DNA from: Vibrio pomeroyi
GTDB lineage: Bacteria; Pseudomonadota; Gammaproteobacteria; Enterobacterales; Vibrionaceae
DNA length: 64,000 nucleotides
Direction: 5' to 3'
Assembly: GCF_024347595.1 (NCBI RefSeq)
Contig: NZ_AP025506.1
Location: forward strand, 3,286,001-3,350,000
The position numbers were made by a program, and so were the translations under genes. This document shows positions 30,719-40,003 of the stretch, one piece after another; within the stretch, counting starts at the first letter, position 1; each line of letters begins with the position of its first letter. The notes beneath the pieces are model-generated. The model worked only from the letters and a program-made list of their open reading frames with translations, was not told the origin of the DNA and ran no database searches.

Positions 30719-30744
30719 AGGCCCAAAACCAGAAGCTTGGGCCT
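30719..30744 (-). terminator. Hairpin between the aminotransferase gene and astA
   Basis: The 8-bp stem AGGCCCAA/TTGGGCCT (30719-30726 with 30737-30744) is followed on the minus strand by ATTTTG. It may act as a partial terminator or an mRNA stability element inside the operon, just before the astA ribosome-binding site. Confidence 0.55.
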
Positions 30745-30801
30745 TTAGCAGAACGTCATGGGATCGCTCTAGTGGCGATCATTCCTATGACGCCGCTCAG
30801 G

Positions 30802-32013
30802 CTAAACTAGCGTAGCGATTGCTTTGTCTAGTTTTGATAAGCCTTCTTCAATTTCTTGTGTAGTGATAACCAGTGATGGAGTAAAACGAACCACGTTTGT
30901 ACCCGCAACCAGTACCATCAAGCCTTGTTCGCCTGCTGCTACTAATACGTCACGTGCACGTCCTTGCCATTCGTCGTTGAGTGCAGCACCTAACAATAGG
31001 CCTTTACCACGAACTTCACTGAAAATTTGGTACTTGTCGTTAATCTTAGCTAGGCCATCGCGGAACAGAGCTTCACGCTCTTTCACGCCAGCCAGAGTTT
31101 CAGGTTGGCTAACGACATCAACAACGGCTTCTGCTACTGCACACGCTAGTGGGTTACCACCGTAAGTAGAGCCGTGTGTGCCGACTTTTAGGTGTGTCGC
31201 AAGTTCAGAAGTTGTGAGCATTGCGCCGATAGGGAAACCACCACCTAGAGATTTTGCTGTGCTCAAGATGTCTGGTGTTACACCTAGACCTTGGTAAGCA
31301 TAGAAATTACCAGTACGGCCATTACCTGTTTGCACTTCATCAAAGATAAGCAGTGCATTGTGTTTGTCACACAGTTCACGAACTGTGTTCACGAATTCAG
31401 ACGTTGGAGAAATGATACCGCCCTCGCCTTGCAGAGGTTCCATCATGATGGCACAAGTGCGATCAGAGATGTGTGCTTCTAGCGCTGCAATATCATTGTA
31501 AGGCAGGTGAGTTACATCGCCCGGTTTAGGGCCGAAGCCATCAGAGTAAGCTTCTTGACCACCAACCGTTACAGTAAAGAAAGTACGACCGTGGAAACCT
31601 TGTTTGAATGCAATGATTTCAGATTTCTCAGGACCGTGAACATCCGCCGCCCAACGACGAGCTAGCTTTAGAGCTGCTTCGTTCGCTTCCGCGCCAGAGT
31701 TTGCAAAGAATACTTTTTCTGCAAAACATACATCTGTTAGCTTTTTCGCTAGACGCAGTGCAGGTTCGTTGGTCATCACGTTACTTAGGTGCCAAATCTT
31801 GTTTGCTTGCTCAGTAACGGCGTTAACCATTGCCGGGTGACAGTGACCCAAACAGCTCACAGCGATACCACCAGCAAAGTCGATATACTCTCGGCCTTGT
31901 TGGTCCCAAACGCGTGCGCCTTCCCCTTTTACCGGGATCATTTCCATTGGGTTATAACAAGGCACCATCACCTCATTAAACAGACTACGTTCTACTTTAT
32001 TTTCCACTGTCAT
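30802..32013 (-). CDS. argD: Acetylornithine/succinylornithine aminotransferase
   Basis: The 403-residue class III PLP aminotransferase has [33 protein letters not shown] and the PLP lysine in [14 protein letters not shown]. Enzymes of this group act in arginine synthesis (ArgD) and in the third step of arginine succinyl catabolism (AstC). In vibrios one protein may do both. Position before astA-astD argues for AstC use; adjacency to pabA is the E. coli argD arrangement. ArgD versus AstC cannot be decided from sequence alone. Confidence 0.93.
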   Translation of the reverse strand: MTVENKVERSLFNEVMVPCYNPMEMIPVKGEGARVWDQQGREYIDFAGGIAVSCLGHCHPAMVNAVTEQANKIWHLSNVMTNEPALRLAKKLTDVCFAEKVFFANSGAEANEAALKLARRWAADVHGPEKSEIIAFKQGFHGRTFFTVTVGGQEAYSDGFGPKPGDVTHLPYNDIAALEAHISDRTCAIMMEPLQGEGGIISPTSEFVNTVRELCDKHNALLIFDEVQTGNGRTGNFYAYQGLGVTPDILSTAKSLGGGFPIGAMLTTSELATHLKVGTHGSTYGGNPLACAVAEAVVDVVSQPETLAGVKEREALFRDGLAKINDKYQIFSEVRGKGLLLGAALNDEWQGRARDVLVAAGEQGLMVLVAGTNVVRFTPSLVITTQEIEEGLSKLDKAIATLV

Positions 32014-32109
32014 CGTACATTCCTTCTCGATACCGCAAGCTTCGCAAATAAGCGTAATGGTTCATAAGTGAGACAAAGATATTTTGTCTCGCCATAATCC
32101 CGCTGCAGC

Positions 32110-32139
32110 ATTATATTTACATTTAATTAACCTTTTCAA
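32110..32139 (-). promoter_or_regulatory. Promoter of the argD/astC operon
   Basis: TTGAAA (plus 32134-32139), an 18-base spacer and a perfect TATAAT (plus 32110-32115) read toward the aminotransferase gene, with a start near 32103 and a leader of about 90 bases. Confidence 0.65.
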
Positions 32140-32477
32140 TAGTAGATTATTCTTTAGCCATCCCTAACAACCAGCTAAACGTCACTACCTATGACTATTT
32201 ATGCATCAATTAATCTGTTTTATGAAGCTTTTTTTACCTAAACGTATAACCAGCAATAGCAAAGCCTTACTGGCACAGCGGTATATAGGGTTCGAGAGGA
32301 AATAAGGCGAATAATTTTGCATAGGCTAAAAACTTAGCGAAGCGAGAGAGAAATGTTATAAAAAGTGATCGGCGTCAGAGGGAGAGAGAGGCGTAAAGCC
32401 CGAATTTAAACGCTTAACGAATGGGCTGACAGGTTTAACTGGCTTATTTAGGCGAAGAAAGAGGCAAATTTAAACAC
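32140..32477. other. Intergenic region between pabA and the argD/astC promoter
   Basis: No gene, repeat or terminator that I can support is seen. A pair of weak arginine-box half-sites (TGCAT at 32202 and TGAAG at 32223, spaced 21 bases) lies upstream of the promoter, but the other halves do not match. The right part has purine-rich low-complexity stretches. Confidence 0.4.
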
Positions 32478-33056
32478 TTAGCGTGCTAGGAAGTTAGCGA
32501 GAAGCTGGTGTCCTTGCTCTGTTTTAATCGATTCAGGGTGAAATTGCACCGCATCAATCGGCAAGGTTTTGTGTTGATAACCCATGATTTCATCCATGCT
32601 GCCATCTTCAAATTCCGTCCAAGACGTCAGTTCAAAGCAGTCTGGTAGCGTGCCATTTTTCACCACGAGTGAGTGGTAACGAGTCACGGTTAACGGGTTA
32701 TTCAATCCTTGAAAAACACTCTTGCCATTGTGGCGTATCGGAGAGGTTTTACCGTGCATCACTTGTCTAGCTCTCACTACTTCACCACCAAACACTTGAG
32801 CAATGGCTTGATGACCAAGACACACACCTAAGATCGGCAGCTTACCCACGAAGTGTTCAATGACTTGCAGAGAGATTCCCGCGTCATCCGGCGTACAAGG
32901 ACCCGGCGAGATAACAAGGTGACTAGGATTCAGCGCTTCGATACCTGCGATATCAATCTCATCGTTGCGTACAACTTTTACAGTTACCCCTAACTCACAG
33001 AAATACTGATACAAGTTATAGGTAAAGGAGTCGTAGTTATCGATGATAAGTAACAT
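32478..33056 (-). CDS. pabA: Aminodeoxychorismate synthase glutaminase component
   Basis: The 192-residue class I glutamine amidotransferase begins [20 protein letters not shown]. The catalytic triad is C79 (GVCLGHQ), H173 and E175 (QFHPESI). PabA releases ammonia from glutamine to PabB for 4-aminobenzoate and folate synthesis; it may also serve as TrpG in some bacteria. The frame is open 20 codons upstream, but the ATG at 33054-33056 is the family start. pabA next to argD is also the E. coli order. Confidence 0.94.
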   Translation of the reverse strand: MLLIIDNYDSFTYNLYQYFCELGVTVKVVRNDEIDIAGIEALNPSHLVISPGPCTPDDAGISLQVIEHFVGKLPILGVCLGHQAIAQVFGGEVVRARQVMHGKTSPIRHNGKSVFQGLNNPLTVTRYHSLVVKNGTLPDCFELTSWTEFEDGSMDEIMGYQHKTLPIDAVQFHPESIKTEQGHQLLANFLAR

Positions 33057-33256
33057 GGGTCGAAATCGTTTGCTAAATACTAAAGGATTGGGAGATATAG
33101 GGGCGGTATTGTGCAATACCCATAGCGAAAGGCAAGTGGAAACTGCATTTCGCCAATAATTAAGGCCAACCTAGGTTGACCTTAATTGTTTACAGATAGC
33201 TTTAAGTTATCGGAATTGGCTTGCTTGTATGGTTTGCCAATCTACTTACGATTTAG

Positions 33257-35851
33257 CTACTTGCGACGACGCCACATTGCTACGCCAAACAATGACATCA
33301 ATGCACCCAAGCCGAATGAACCGCCGACTCTTAGCTCAAGAACCGCAGGATCATGATCCGATGAACGGAAGTGATCTTGGTACTTAGGCAGATCGCCTTT
33401 GTACTCTTCGTTGTAGTCAAACAACGTCGATTCGCCACCGTTAATGTGCCAGTCCGTTGCATCCACCACCATGTCTTTCAGGCTATCGCTGATCAACAGG
33501 TGATCCAGTGCGCCCACTTCGTCATTGTATGAATAGCTCCAGCTGTCTGGGTGCTTTTGAGCGACAGCATTAATGTAGCCGTAGTTCTTCGTAATCACCG
33601 CACCGTTATCACCAAACTGCTCAACACCATCAATGTAAGTGTTACGAGCCGCTTTGATTTGCTTACCGTATTTCTCTTCAGAGTAATCCGTTAGCACCAG
33701 CATTGGATCTTCCATGCCGTACGAGTTCATATCACCCAGAATCACTTTGTGACCTTTGATGCCATCGAGCGCTTCACCCAGTGCAACCGCCGCAGCTACG
33801 CGGAAGTTCTCACATGAACCTTGCTTATCGGCATCAACACCACCTTGACCGCCCTGCTCAACCGGTGCTGCATCTTCCCAACACTTAGAGCCTTTCGATT
33901 TAAAGTGGTTAATCGCTACGGTCAGTTTCTCTTTGGTACCTTTGACCTTGAAGGTTGGCGCTAATGAGTCACGCTGGTAGTTCTTACCGTCCTCAATCAC
34001 CTTGCCTGAATCGTCTAACACCTCTGGTGCTTGTTGGCTTGGCATCGCGATAACGCGGCTGTCTTTAAGCTTAACTACCTTCTTGCGGTAGATAACACCC
34101 GTTGTGATTACGTCAGTACCAATCGAGTCCATCTCGTCGGTTATGCCATCTTCATTTGAATCAACAGCGACAAACGTATAACGGTCTTTCTTACGTTCAA
34201 TGCGATCATTCAGCTGGTTAACAAGCTGTTGAATAGCAGAACCTTCACCAAAGCCGTTGTTCTCAATTTCCATCAAACCAATGATGTCAGCGTCTAGACG
34301 AAGAATCGCGTTCACAATCTTTTCTTGCTGCATTTCAAACTCAGTGATGGTGTTCGCGCCACGGTTGTTGCCGTGTTGGTTCGCATCACCGCCAAATGGA
34401 GAGTTGAAGTAGTTCAGTACATTGAAGGTCGCGATACGTAGGTCACCTTCATCCATGTCTGGCTTGTCGGTACGTGGGTCGTTACGAACGAAGTTTTCAG
34501 CCGAGATCTGGTTAGTCGTAATTAAACGGTACTCACCGTAGCTGTAAGTCAACACACCTTCTAGGCCGACAATCGTGTCATCGATACGGATGTAGTCTTC
34601 GGTCGAACCATCTTGGTCGATGTCGGTACGGCCAAAATCTGGGTAGAAAGGAACTTGGCCATCACCCGCTTTTTGATCCGTTTCTACGAAAAGACGACGA
34701 TCAGCGTTGTCTTCTGTTTGCTGTTTCGCTTCATCAGAACCTGCGGCGAAAAGCTGGTTCGGTTGCATGTTGATACGCTCATGCGCCAATACCATGTTAT
34801 TACGACGACCTGCGTAGTCATAACCAAAGGTACGCGTCACACGCATATCAAGCGCTTCGGTTGTTTTCACCAACATGCCTTCGTAGCGTTCAAGCGTTGC
34901 AGCGAAGTTCTCATCACTGTCTAGCGCTTCAATCGCCGTCGCTTCAGGGGCTTGTTGTTCGCCCTGCTTTAGCCATTGGTTGTTTTCAACTTTAAGCTGA
35001 GTGTGGCTGTAGTATTCTTGAACCTTACCTTTCACACACACCACATCGCCTGCAGCTAAGTCTGAGCTTGATTGGTTAGTGTGAATAAACAGACCTTCAG
35101 AAGTGCTTGAATTGAAGTCATCCTCAAGCGCTTGCAGATAAAAGCCTTTGGTTAGGCCCGTTGTCACTGCGCTAACCACACCTTTTACGAAATACTCATC
35201 GTCGGTGATATACGGGTAGCCATCAATGAATGGCGATGTTGCGCCCTCACCTTGGATTTCTTGAATGGTGGTGAATACTGGTGCAGAGCCATCTTGCGTA
35301 CAAGCGAAGGCTTCTGGCAGCTCAACATTGTCTAGTGAACCTAGCCCTTCAATGCTGTCTTTTGGTAGCGATACCCACTGTGAAGCGTCAAACGTCGCCG
35401 AAGGTGTTTGCTCAGCACGAACCAAGGTAACATCTTTGCCCCAGTCCACATCACCCATCACACCAATCATATCCAGCACGCTTGAGTCTGAATTCAGGAT
35501 AGCCAGTGGATCGTCGCCATTATGATTAGCCAATGAAGCATTGAGAATGTCAGCGACCGCCTTAATCTCATCACTGGCACTGGTATGAGCAACAACAAGT
35601 ACCTCTCCGGGCGCTAAAACTTGGCCATCTAAAGGTAAAGTGGCGCCCCATGATCCGTTGCCATTGGCTGACTTAGCCAGTGAGTAACCATCTAAGTTAA
35701 TGCTGCTATCGCCGTTATTGGCGATCTCAACCGCTTTGTTGTAGCTGCCGCCTTCCACATACTGTGAAATAAACAAATCAGCGTGTGCGCTTGTGGTTAA
35801 CAAGCTACCAATTGCCACTGCTAGCAATGAAGGTTTGTGTAAAAGAGCCAT
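33257..35851 (-). CDS. ExeM/NucH family extracellular nuclease with GlyGly-CTERM
   Basis: The 864-residue protein has a signal peptide ending SAHA and an N-terminal lamin-tail-like domain (FISQYVEGGSYNKAVEIANN, about 25-150). OB-fold-like segments follow (KGVVSAV, VCVKGKVQEYYSHTQLKVEN), then an endonuclease/exonuclease/phosphatase domain (IATFNVLNYF, IGLMEIENN, NHFKSKG, ILGDMNSYG, SSDHDPAVLEL, about 470-840). A terminal GGSFGLG helix and WRRRK form a GlyGly-CTERM sorting tail. It probably degrades extracellular DNA for phosphate or biofilm turnover. The ATG at 35849 has AGG eight bases upstream, favoured over the GTG at 35858. Confidence 0.93.
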   Translation of the reverse strand: MALLHKPSLLAVAIGSLLTTSAHADLFISQYVEGGSYNKAVEIANNGDSSINLDGYSLAKSANGNGSWGATLPLDGQVLAPGEVLVVAHTSASDEIKAVADILNASLANHNGDDPLAILNSDSSVLDMIGVMGDVDWGKDVTLVRAEQTPSATFDASQWVSLPKDSIEGLGSLDNVELPEAFACTQDGSAPVFTTIQEIQGEGATSPFIDGYPYITDDEYFVKGVVSAVTTGLTKGFYLQALEDDFNSSTSEGLFIHTNQSSSDLAAGDVVCVKGKVQEYYSHTQLKVENNQWLKQGEQQAPEATAIEALDSDENFAATLERYEGMLVKTTEALDMRVTRTFGYDYAGRRNNMVLAHERINMQPNQLFAAGSDEAKQQTEDNADRRLFVETDQKAGDGQVPFYPDFGRTDIDQDGSTEDYIRIDDTIVGLEGVLTYSYGEYRLITTNQISAENFVRNDPRTDKPDMDEGDLRIATFNVLNYFNSPFGGDANQHGNNRGANTITEFEMQQEKIVNAILRLDADIIGLMEIENNGFGEGSAIQQLVNQLNDRIERKKDRYTFVAVDSNEDGITDEMDSIGTDVITTGVIYRKKVVKLKDSRVIAMPSQQAPEVLDDSGKVIEDGKNYQRDSLAPTFKVKGTKEKLTVAINHFKSKGSKCWEDAAPVEQGGQGGVDADKQGSCENFRVAAAVALGEALDGIKGHKVILGDMNSYGMEDPMLVLTDYSEEKYGKQIKAARNTYIDGVEQFGDNGAVITKNYGYINAVAQKHPDSWSYSYNDEVGALDHLLISDSLKDMVVDATDWHINGGESTLFDYNEEYKGDLPKYQDHFRSSDHDPAVLELRVGGSFGLGALMSLFGVAMWRRRK

Positions 35852-36170
35852 CCGTTTCACCTGAGTTCATTGATTTATAGTCACTGCCCTCTATGGGCAG
35901 TCATGTATTTTGAGGTAACTATCAGGTTTATTTATGAAAGGAATAAGTCAGTTGGCAAGAAAATGAGGAACTTATCACTTTGGAATCATCAATTGTTTGG
36001 CACGTTATATATTTCCAACATATATAGAAATGAGTGCGAATTTATAAAGTCCAGAAGTACTGAACAAGATCATCGGCACAGCATTAACATGATGGATATG
36101 CTAGTCAGATACTGCGTAAATTATCAATTCAAACAAGGGGTTTTCGAGGAAGGCAAATGGAATGGGCATT
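35852..36170. other. Intergenic region between trpS terminator and nuclease gene
   Basis: A/T-rich sequence upstream of the nuclease gene. A 100-codon plus-strand open frame (35870-36172) has no ribosome-binding site, no recognisable domain and overlaps the nuclease promoter region, so I do not call it a gene. No repeat is visible. Confidence 0.4.
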
Positions 36171-36205
36171 AAAAAGCCCAAAGTAAACAGAAGCTACTTT
36201 GGGCT
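36171..36205 (-). terminator. Terminator after trpS
   Basis: A perfect 11-bp stem AGCCCAAAGTA/TACTTTGGGCT (36175-36185 with 36195-36205) is followed by TTTTTAAT on the minus strand, 31 bases after trpS. Confidence 0.88.
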
Positions 36206-36236
36206 CAAATTCTCAAGCGAGTTGTGTTAGTTCACC

Positions 36237-37253
36237 CTATGGGCGAGTAACAAAACCTACTGCTTCGTATGCTTTTTTCAGTGTTACTGCAGCACGCTCA
36301 GACGCTTTTTCAGCACCCGCTTTCATTACTGCGTCCATGTAAGCACGGTCAGCACGGATACGGTGGTATTCAGCTTGAATCGGCTCAAGCATCTCAACCA
36401 ATGCTGCGCCTACATCTTTCTTGAATGGACCGTACATCTCAACGCCTTGGTATTGCGCTTCGATCTCTTCAAACGTTTTACCCGTCGCTGCTGAGTAAAG
36501 ACCCATCAGGTTAGAGATACCCGCCTTGTTTTCCCAATCGTGAGCAATGCGTGGTGGCGTTTCTGCATCAGTTTGCGCTTTGTTGATCTTCTTGATGATC
36601 GACTTAGGCTCTTCTAGCAGAGTAATTACGTTCTTACGGTTGTCATCCGACTTAGACATTTTCTTAGTCGCGTCTTGCAGGCTCATTACACGAGCATTCA
36701 CTGTTGGAATGTAAGGTTCTGGCACTTGGAAGATAGGCGTTTCAGGACCGTAGATGTTGTTGAAACGAGTGGCGATATCACGCGCTAGCTCTAGGTGTTG
36801 TTTCTGGTCGCTACCTACTGGCACTTGGTGAGCGCCGTAAAGCAGGATGTCTGCAGCCATCAACACGGGGTAGTCGTATAGGCCTACGTTTACGTCGTTT
36901 GAGTGACGTGCAGACTTATCTTTAAACTGGGTCATACGGCTCAGTTCACCCATTTGCGTGTAACAGTTAAGAAGCCAACCAAGTTGAGCATGCTCTGGTA
37001 CGTGTGACTGAACAAATAGCGTGCTCTTCTTTGGATCAACACCGACAGCAAGACAGATTGCTAGTGCGTCTAGAGTCGCTTCATGCAGTGCTTTCGGGTC
37101 TTGGCGAACCGTAATTGCGTGAAGGTCTACAACACAGTATTGGCAATCGTAATCATCTTGCATCTGTTGCCATTGACGTAGAGCACCCAAGTAGTTACCG
37201 ATACTTAGTTCACCAGATGGTTGAACACCACTCAATACGATGGGCTTGCTCAT
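36237..37253 (-). CDS. trpS: Tryptophan-tRNA ligase
   Basis: The 338-residue class I synthetase has the HIGH-equivalent [20 protein letters not shown] near the N-terminus and the KMSKS motif in [13 protein letters not shown]. It charges tRNA-Trp. It follows gph, with the gph-rpe-dam order of E. coli, but a hairpin at 37321-37346 separates it from gph, so it may also have its own promoter. Confidence 0.97.
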   Translation of the reverse strand: MSKPIVLSGVQPSGELSIGNYLGALRQWQQMQDDYDCQYCVVDLHAITVRQDPKALHEATLDALAICLAVGVDPKKSTLFVQSHVPEHAQLGWLLNCYTQMGELSRMTQFKDKSARHSNDVNVGLYDYPVLMAADILLYGAHQVPVGSDQKQHLELARDIATRFNNIYGPETPIFQVPEPYIPTVNARVMSLQDATKKMSKSDDNRKNVITLLEEPKSIIKKINKAQTDAETPPRIAHDWENKAGISNLMGLYSAATGKTFEEIEAQYQGVEMYGPFKKDVGAALVEMLEPIQAEYHRIRADRAYMDAVMKAGAEKASERAAVTLKKAYEAVGFVTRP

Positions 37254-37316
37254 GGTTTTAATTCCTTTGCTTATTCGCTAAGTTTATTGAACGCTTAGCT
37301 TCTTAACTTAAATATA

Positions 37317-37346
37317 GAAAAGCCGCACAGCTCTTTCTGCGCGGCT
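37317..37346 (-). terminator. Hairpin between gph and trpS
   Basis: A 10-bp stem (37321-37330 with 37337-37346) has one G-U pair that is valid only on the minus strand, and is followed by TTTTCT. It is a likely partial terminator (attenuator) after gph. Confidence 0.7.
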
Positions 37347-37404
37347 CATCCAGTGTACTCATTGATAAGTATTTTGCTAGTGGGTTAGCTAACTTTTGTA
37401 CGCT

Positions 37405-38091
37405 TTATGCTGAAACTAGAACGACATCTAGTAATTGAGCAACGTTATCCGCCACATAGTCAGGGTTTGATGCTGAAATTGGCTCACCGTGATTGTAGCC
37501 GTAAGTCAGACCAAACGAGTGGCAACCCGCATTCTTCGCCGCTTTGATGTCGTTGCTTGAATCACCAACCATCAACATCTCTTCCGCTTTAACGTTGTGC
37601 TTTTCTAGCAACCAGTTCAGCGCTACTGGGTTCGGTTTTTTCTCTGGGAAAGAGTCGCCGCCCAAGACATCAACAAAGTACTTATCGATACCGTGTTGCG
37701 CCAGAACGTCGGGTACAAACTTCGATGGTTTGTTCGTCACAAGCGCCATAGTAAAACCTGCTTTATGTAGTTCAGCCAGCGTCTCTTTTACTGATGGGTA
37801 AAGGTGGCTCAGCTTGTGGCCGCCCTGTTCGTAAAAATCATCAAACAGGATGCGCGCTTTCTTCAGCAACTCAGGCTCTAGGCTTGGGTCAACGGTTAGA
37901 TTGCGGCTGAGTGAACGCCCGATAAGCACGTCAGCGCCATTGCCAACATAGTCACGAACTTGTTCTTCGCTCACTGAAGGGAAACCCAACTCCTGACAAG
38001 CTTGGTCAGCGGCGACAGCCAAATCAGGCACGCTGTCTAACAAGGTTCCATCCAAATCAAAGGCGATCAGTTTTATTGAGCTTAATGACAT
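37405..38091 (-). CDS. gph: Phosphoglycolate phosphatase
   Basis: The 228-residue HAD phosphatase begins MSLSSIKLIAFDLDGTLLDS, with nucleophile D11 and acid D13. LVTNKPSK is motif II, and GDSSNDIKAAKNAG is motif IV. It removes 2-phosphoglycolate formed from DNA 3'-end repair. It lies between rpe and trpS, each separated by hairpins. Confidence 0.95.
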   Translation of the reverse strand: MSLSSIKLIAFDLDGTLLDSVPDLAVAADQACQELGFPSVSEEQVRDYVGNGADVLIGRSLSRNLTVDPSLEPELLKKARILFDDFYEQGGHKLSHLYPSVKETLAELHKAGFTMALVTNKPSKFVPDVLAQHGIDKYFVDVLGGDSFPEKKPNPVALNWLLEKHNVKAEEMLMVGDSSNDIKAAKNAGCHSFGLTYGYNHGEPISASNPDYVADNVAQLLDVVLVSA

Positions 38092-38141
38092 CTTACTTTC
38101 CTATTAATTATATTCGTCTTATGTGTTGAGCGATAAGACGT

Positions 38142-38166
38142 AAAAAAGGGGCCAATGAGCCCCTTT
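38142..38166 (-). terminator. Terminator after rpe
   Basis: The stem AAAGGGGC/GCCCCTTT (38145-38152 with 38159-38166) has a 6-base loop and is followed by a T run on the minus strand. It lies between rpe and gph. Confidence 0.82.
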
Positions 38167-38209
38167 ATCTAAATTTTTGATTTTAGGTCAACTGACCCTA
38201 GTTCTACTT

Positions 38210-38884
38210 TTATGCGTTAACTTTTGCAAGTTCTGCACGCATCTCATCAATCACTTCTTTGTAATCTGGTTGATTGAAGATAGCTGAACCTGCAACGAAC
38301 ATATCCGCGCCCGCTTCTGCGATTTCACGGATGTTATCAACCTTCACGCCGCCATCAATCTCAAGGCGAATATCACGGCCTGATTCATCAATTAGCTTAC
38401 GAACTGCACGAAGCTTATCTAATGTGTGAGGAATGAAAGATTGACCGCCGAAACCTGGGTTCACAGACATCAGTAGAATCATGTCTACTTTGTCCATGAT
38501 GTAATCTAGGCAAGATAGTGGTGTTGCAGGGTTAAGAACCACGCCCGCTTTACAGCCGTGTTCTTTGATTAGTTGTAGGGTGCGATCGATGTGCTCTGAT
38601 GCTTCAACGTGGAAGGTAATCATTGATGCGCCCGCTTTTGCAAACTCAGGCACAATGCTGTCGACTGGCTTAACCATTAGGTGAACATCGATAGGAGCAG
38701 TAATGCCGTAGTCACGCAGCGCTTTACAGATAGGCGCGCCAAAAGTCAGGTTAGGTACGTAGTGGTTGTCCATCACATCGAAGTGCACAACATCAGCACC
38801 AGCTGCCAACACTTTTTCTACGTCTTCACCAAGACGAGCAAAATCTGCAGACAAAATCGATGGAGCGATTAAAAAATCTTTCAT
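38210..38884 (-). CDS. rpe: Ribulose-phosphate 3-epimerase
   Basis: This 224-residue TIM barrel begins [20 protein letters not shown], with the conserved [35 protein letters not shown] and EIDGGVK metal and phosphate-binding blocks. It interconverts ribulose-5-phosphate and xylulose-5-phosphate in the pentose phosphate pathway. The frame is open 21 codons upstream, but the ATG at 38882-38884 has AGAGG at good spacing. Confidence 0.96.
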   Translation of the reverse strand: MKDFLIAPSILSADFARLGEDVEKVLAAGADVVHFDVMDNHYVPNLTFGAPICKALRDYGITAPIDVHLMVKPVDSIVPEFAKAGASMITFHVEASEHIDRTLQLIKEHGCKAGVVLNPATPLSCLDYIMDKVDMILLMSVNPGFGGQSFIPHTLDKLRAVRKLIDESGRDIRLEIDGGVKVDNIREIAEAGADMFVAGSAIFNQPDYKEVIDEMRAELAKVNA

Positions 38885-39088
38885 ACCAAACCTCTTAAGA
38901 GTGAGTAAATTGCGAATGTCACCGCCTTGGTGCTCTCTCATACACAAATATAAGACTCAAGCCCAAGACTATTTGGTGTGCAATTCTACCTAAGCACCTA
39001 AGCAGATCCTAGCAGTTCGAAAGATTAGTTTAAGAAAGTATCCGTTGGTCACTCAATTTAATGAGTTTGGAGGTGATTCTGACCAGAC

Positions 39089-39934
39089 CTATTCCGCTGA
39101 TACGTGTTGCTGGTTTTTCTCTTTATGGAAAAGCGCCAGTAACTCATCAACTTTATTACGCCCAGCGCCGTTACGGCTGATGGTGCGCTTCACCTTCACC
39201 ACGTTCAGTTCCGCACCATGATATAAGCGACGAGTTAGGGTCGTATCGTGGTTTGAAATCAAAACGGGAATACCACGTTCCATTGCGGCTTTTTCAGCGA
39301 CATCAGCCAAGGCTGCCTGATCATCTAAGCTGAAGCCATTACCTGCATAAGAGGTAAAGTTAGCGGTATTCGATAGCGGTGCGTACGGAGGATCACAGTA
39401 AACCACGCAGCCTTTGCGAGCACGGCTAAAGGTTTCATGGTATCCCTCACAGACGAAGGTGGCTTTTTTCGCTTTCTCAGCAAAAAATTCTAACTCGGCT
39501 TCTGGGAAGTAAGGTTTTTTGTAAGAACCAAACGGAACGTTAAAACCGCCCTTCTTGTTGTATCGACACAGACCATTGAAGCCAAAGCGGTTCATATACA
39601 AGAAGGCAAGCGAACGATACATGACGTTGTCGGTATCGTTGAACTGGGCACGAATATCTAGAAAGGCTTCTTTGCGATTGTTCTCAGGGCAGAACCAGCG
39701 CTTCGCTTCCGTGATGTAAGTTTCAGGATCGGTTTTAAGTAAATTATACAGGTTGATAAGATCGGGATTGATGTCTGCAAGCAGGTACTGCTCAAAGTCA
39801 GTATTCAGGAATACTGAGCCGGCACCGACAAACGGTTCTACCAATTTACGAGCAGGTGGCAGGTGACGTTGGATGTCTTCAACTAGGCCATATTTACCAC
39901 CAGCCCATTTTAGAAAGGCACGCTGCTTTTTCAT
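39089..39934 (-). CDS. dam: DNA adenine methyltransferase
   Basis: The 281-residue alpha-group N6-adenine methyltransferase begins MKKQRAFLKWAGGKYGLVED. The AdoMet loop is EPFVGAGSVFLN and the catalytic motif is DPPY in YCDPPYAPLS. It methylates GATC, which guides mismatch repair and replication control; Dam is essential in some vibrios. It follows damX by 69 bases in the aroK-aroB-damX-dam order. Confidence 0.97.
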   Translation of the reverse strand: MKKQRAFLKWAGGKYGLVEDIQRHLPPARKLVEPFVGAGSVFLNTDFEQYLLADINPDLINLYNLLKTDPETYITEAKRWFCPENNRKEAFLDIRAQFNDTDNVMYRSLAFLYMNRFGFNGLCRYNKKGGFNVPFGSYKKPYFPEAELEFFAEKAKKATFVCEGYHETFSRARKGCVVYCDPPYAPLSNTANFTSYAGNGFSLDDQAALADVAEKAAMERGIPVLISNHDTTLTRRLYHGAELNVVKVKRTISRNGAGRNKVDELLALFHKEKNQQHVSAE

Positions 39935-40003
39935 TTACTGCTCTATCTATCAACTCAAAAATAAGGCTGCGGAATGTAACATATTTTGAGGCTAAGCTCA
40001 GGG

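Noticed and set aside
32200..32235. Pair of arginine-box-like half-sites upstream of the argD/astC promoter
   Set aside because: Spacing of 21 bases is right but three of the four halves fail; too weak to call an operator.
35870..36172. 100-codon plus-strand open frame upstream of the nuclease gene
   Set aside because: No ribosome-binding site, no family resemblance, odd composition, and it overlaps the likely nuclease promoter and trpS terminator.
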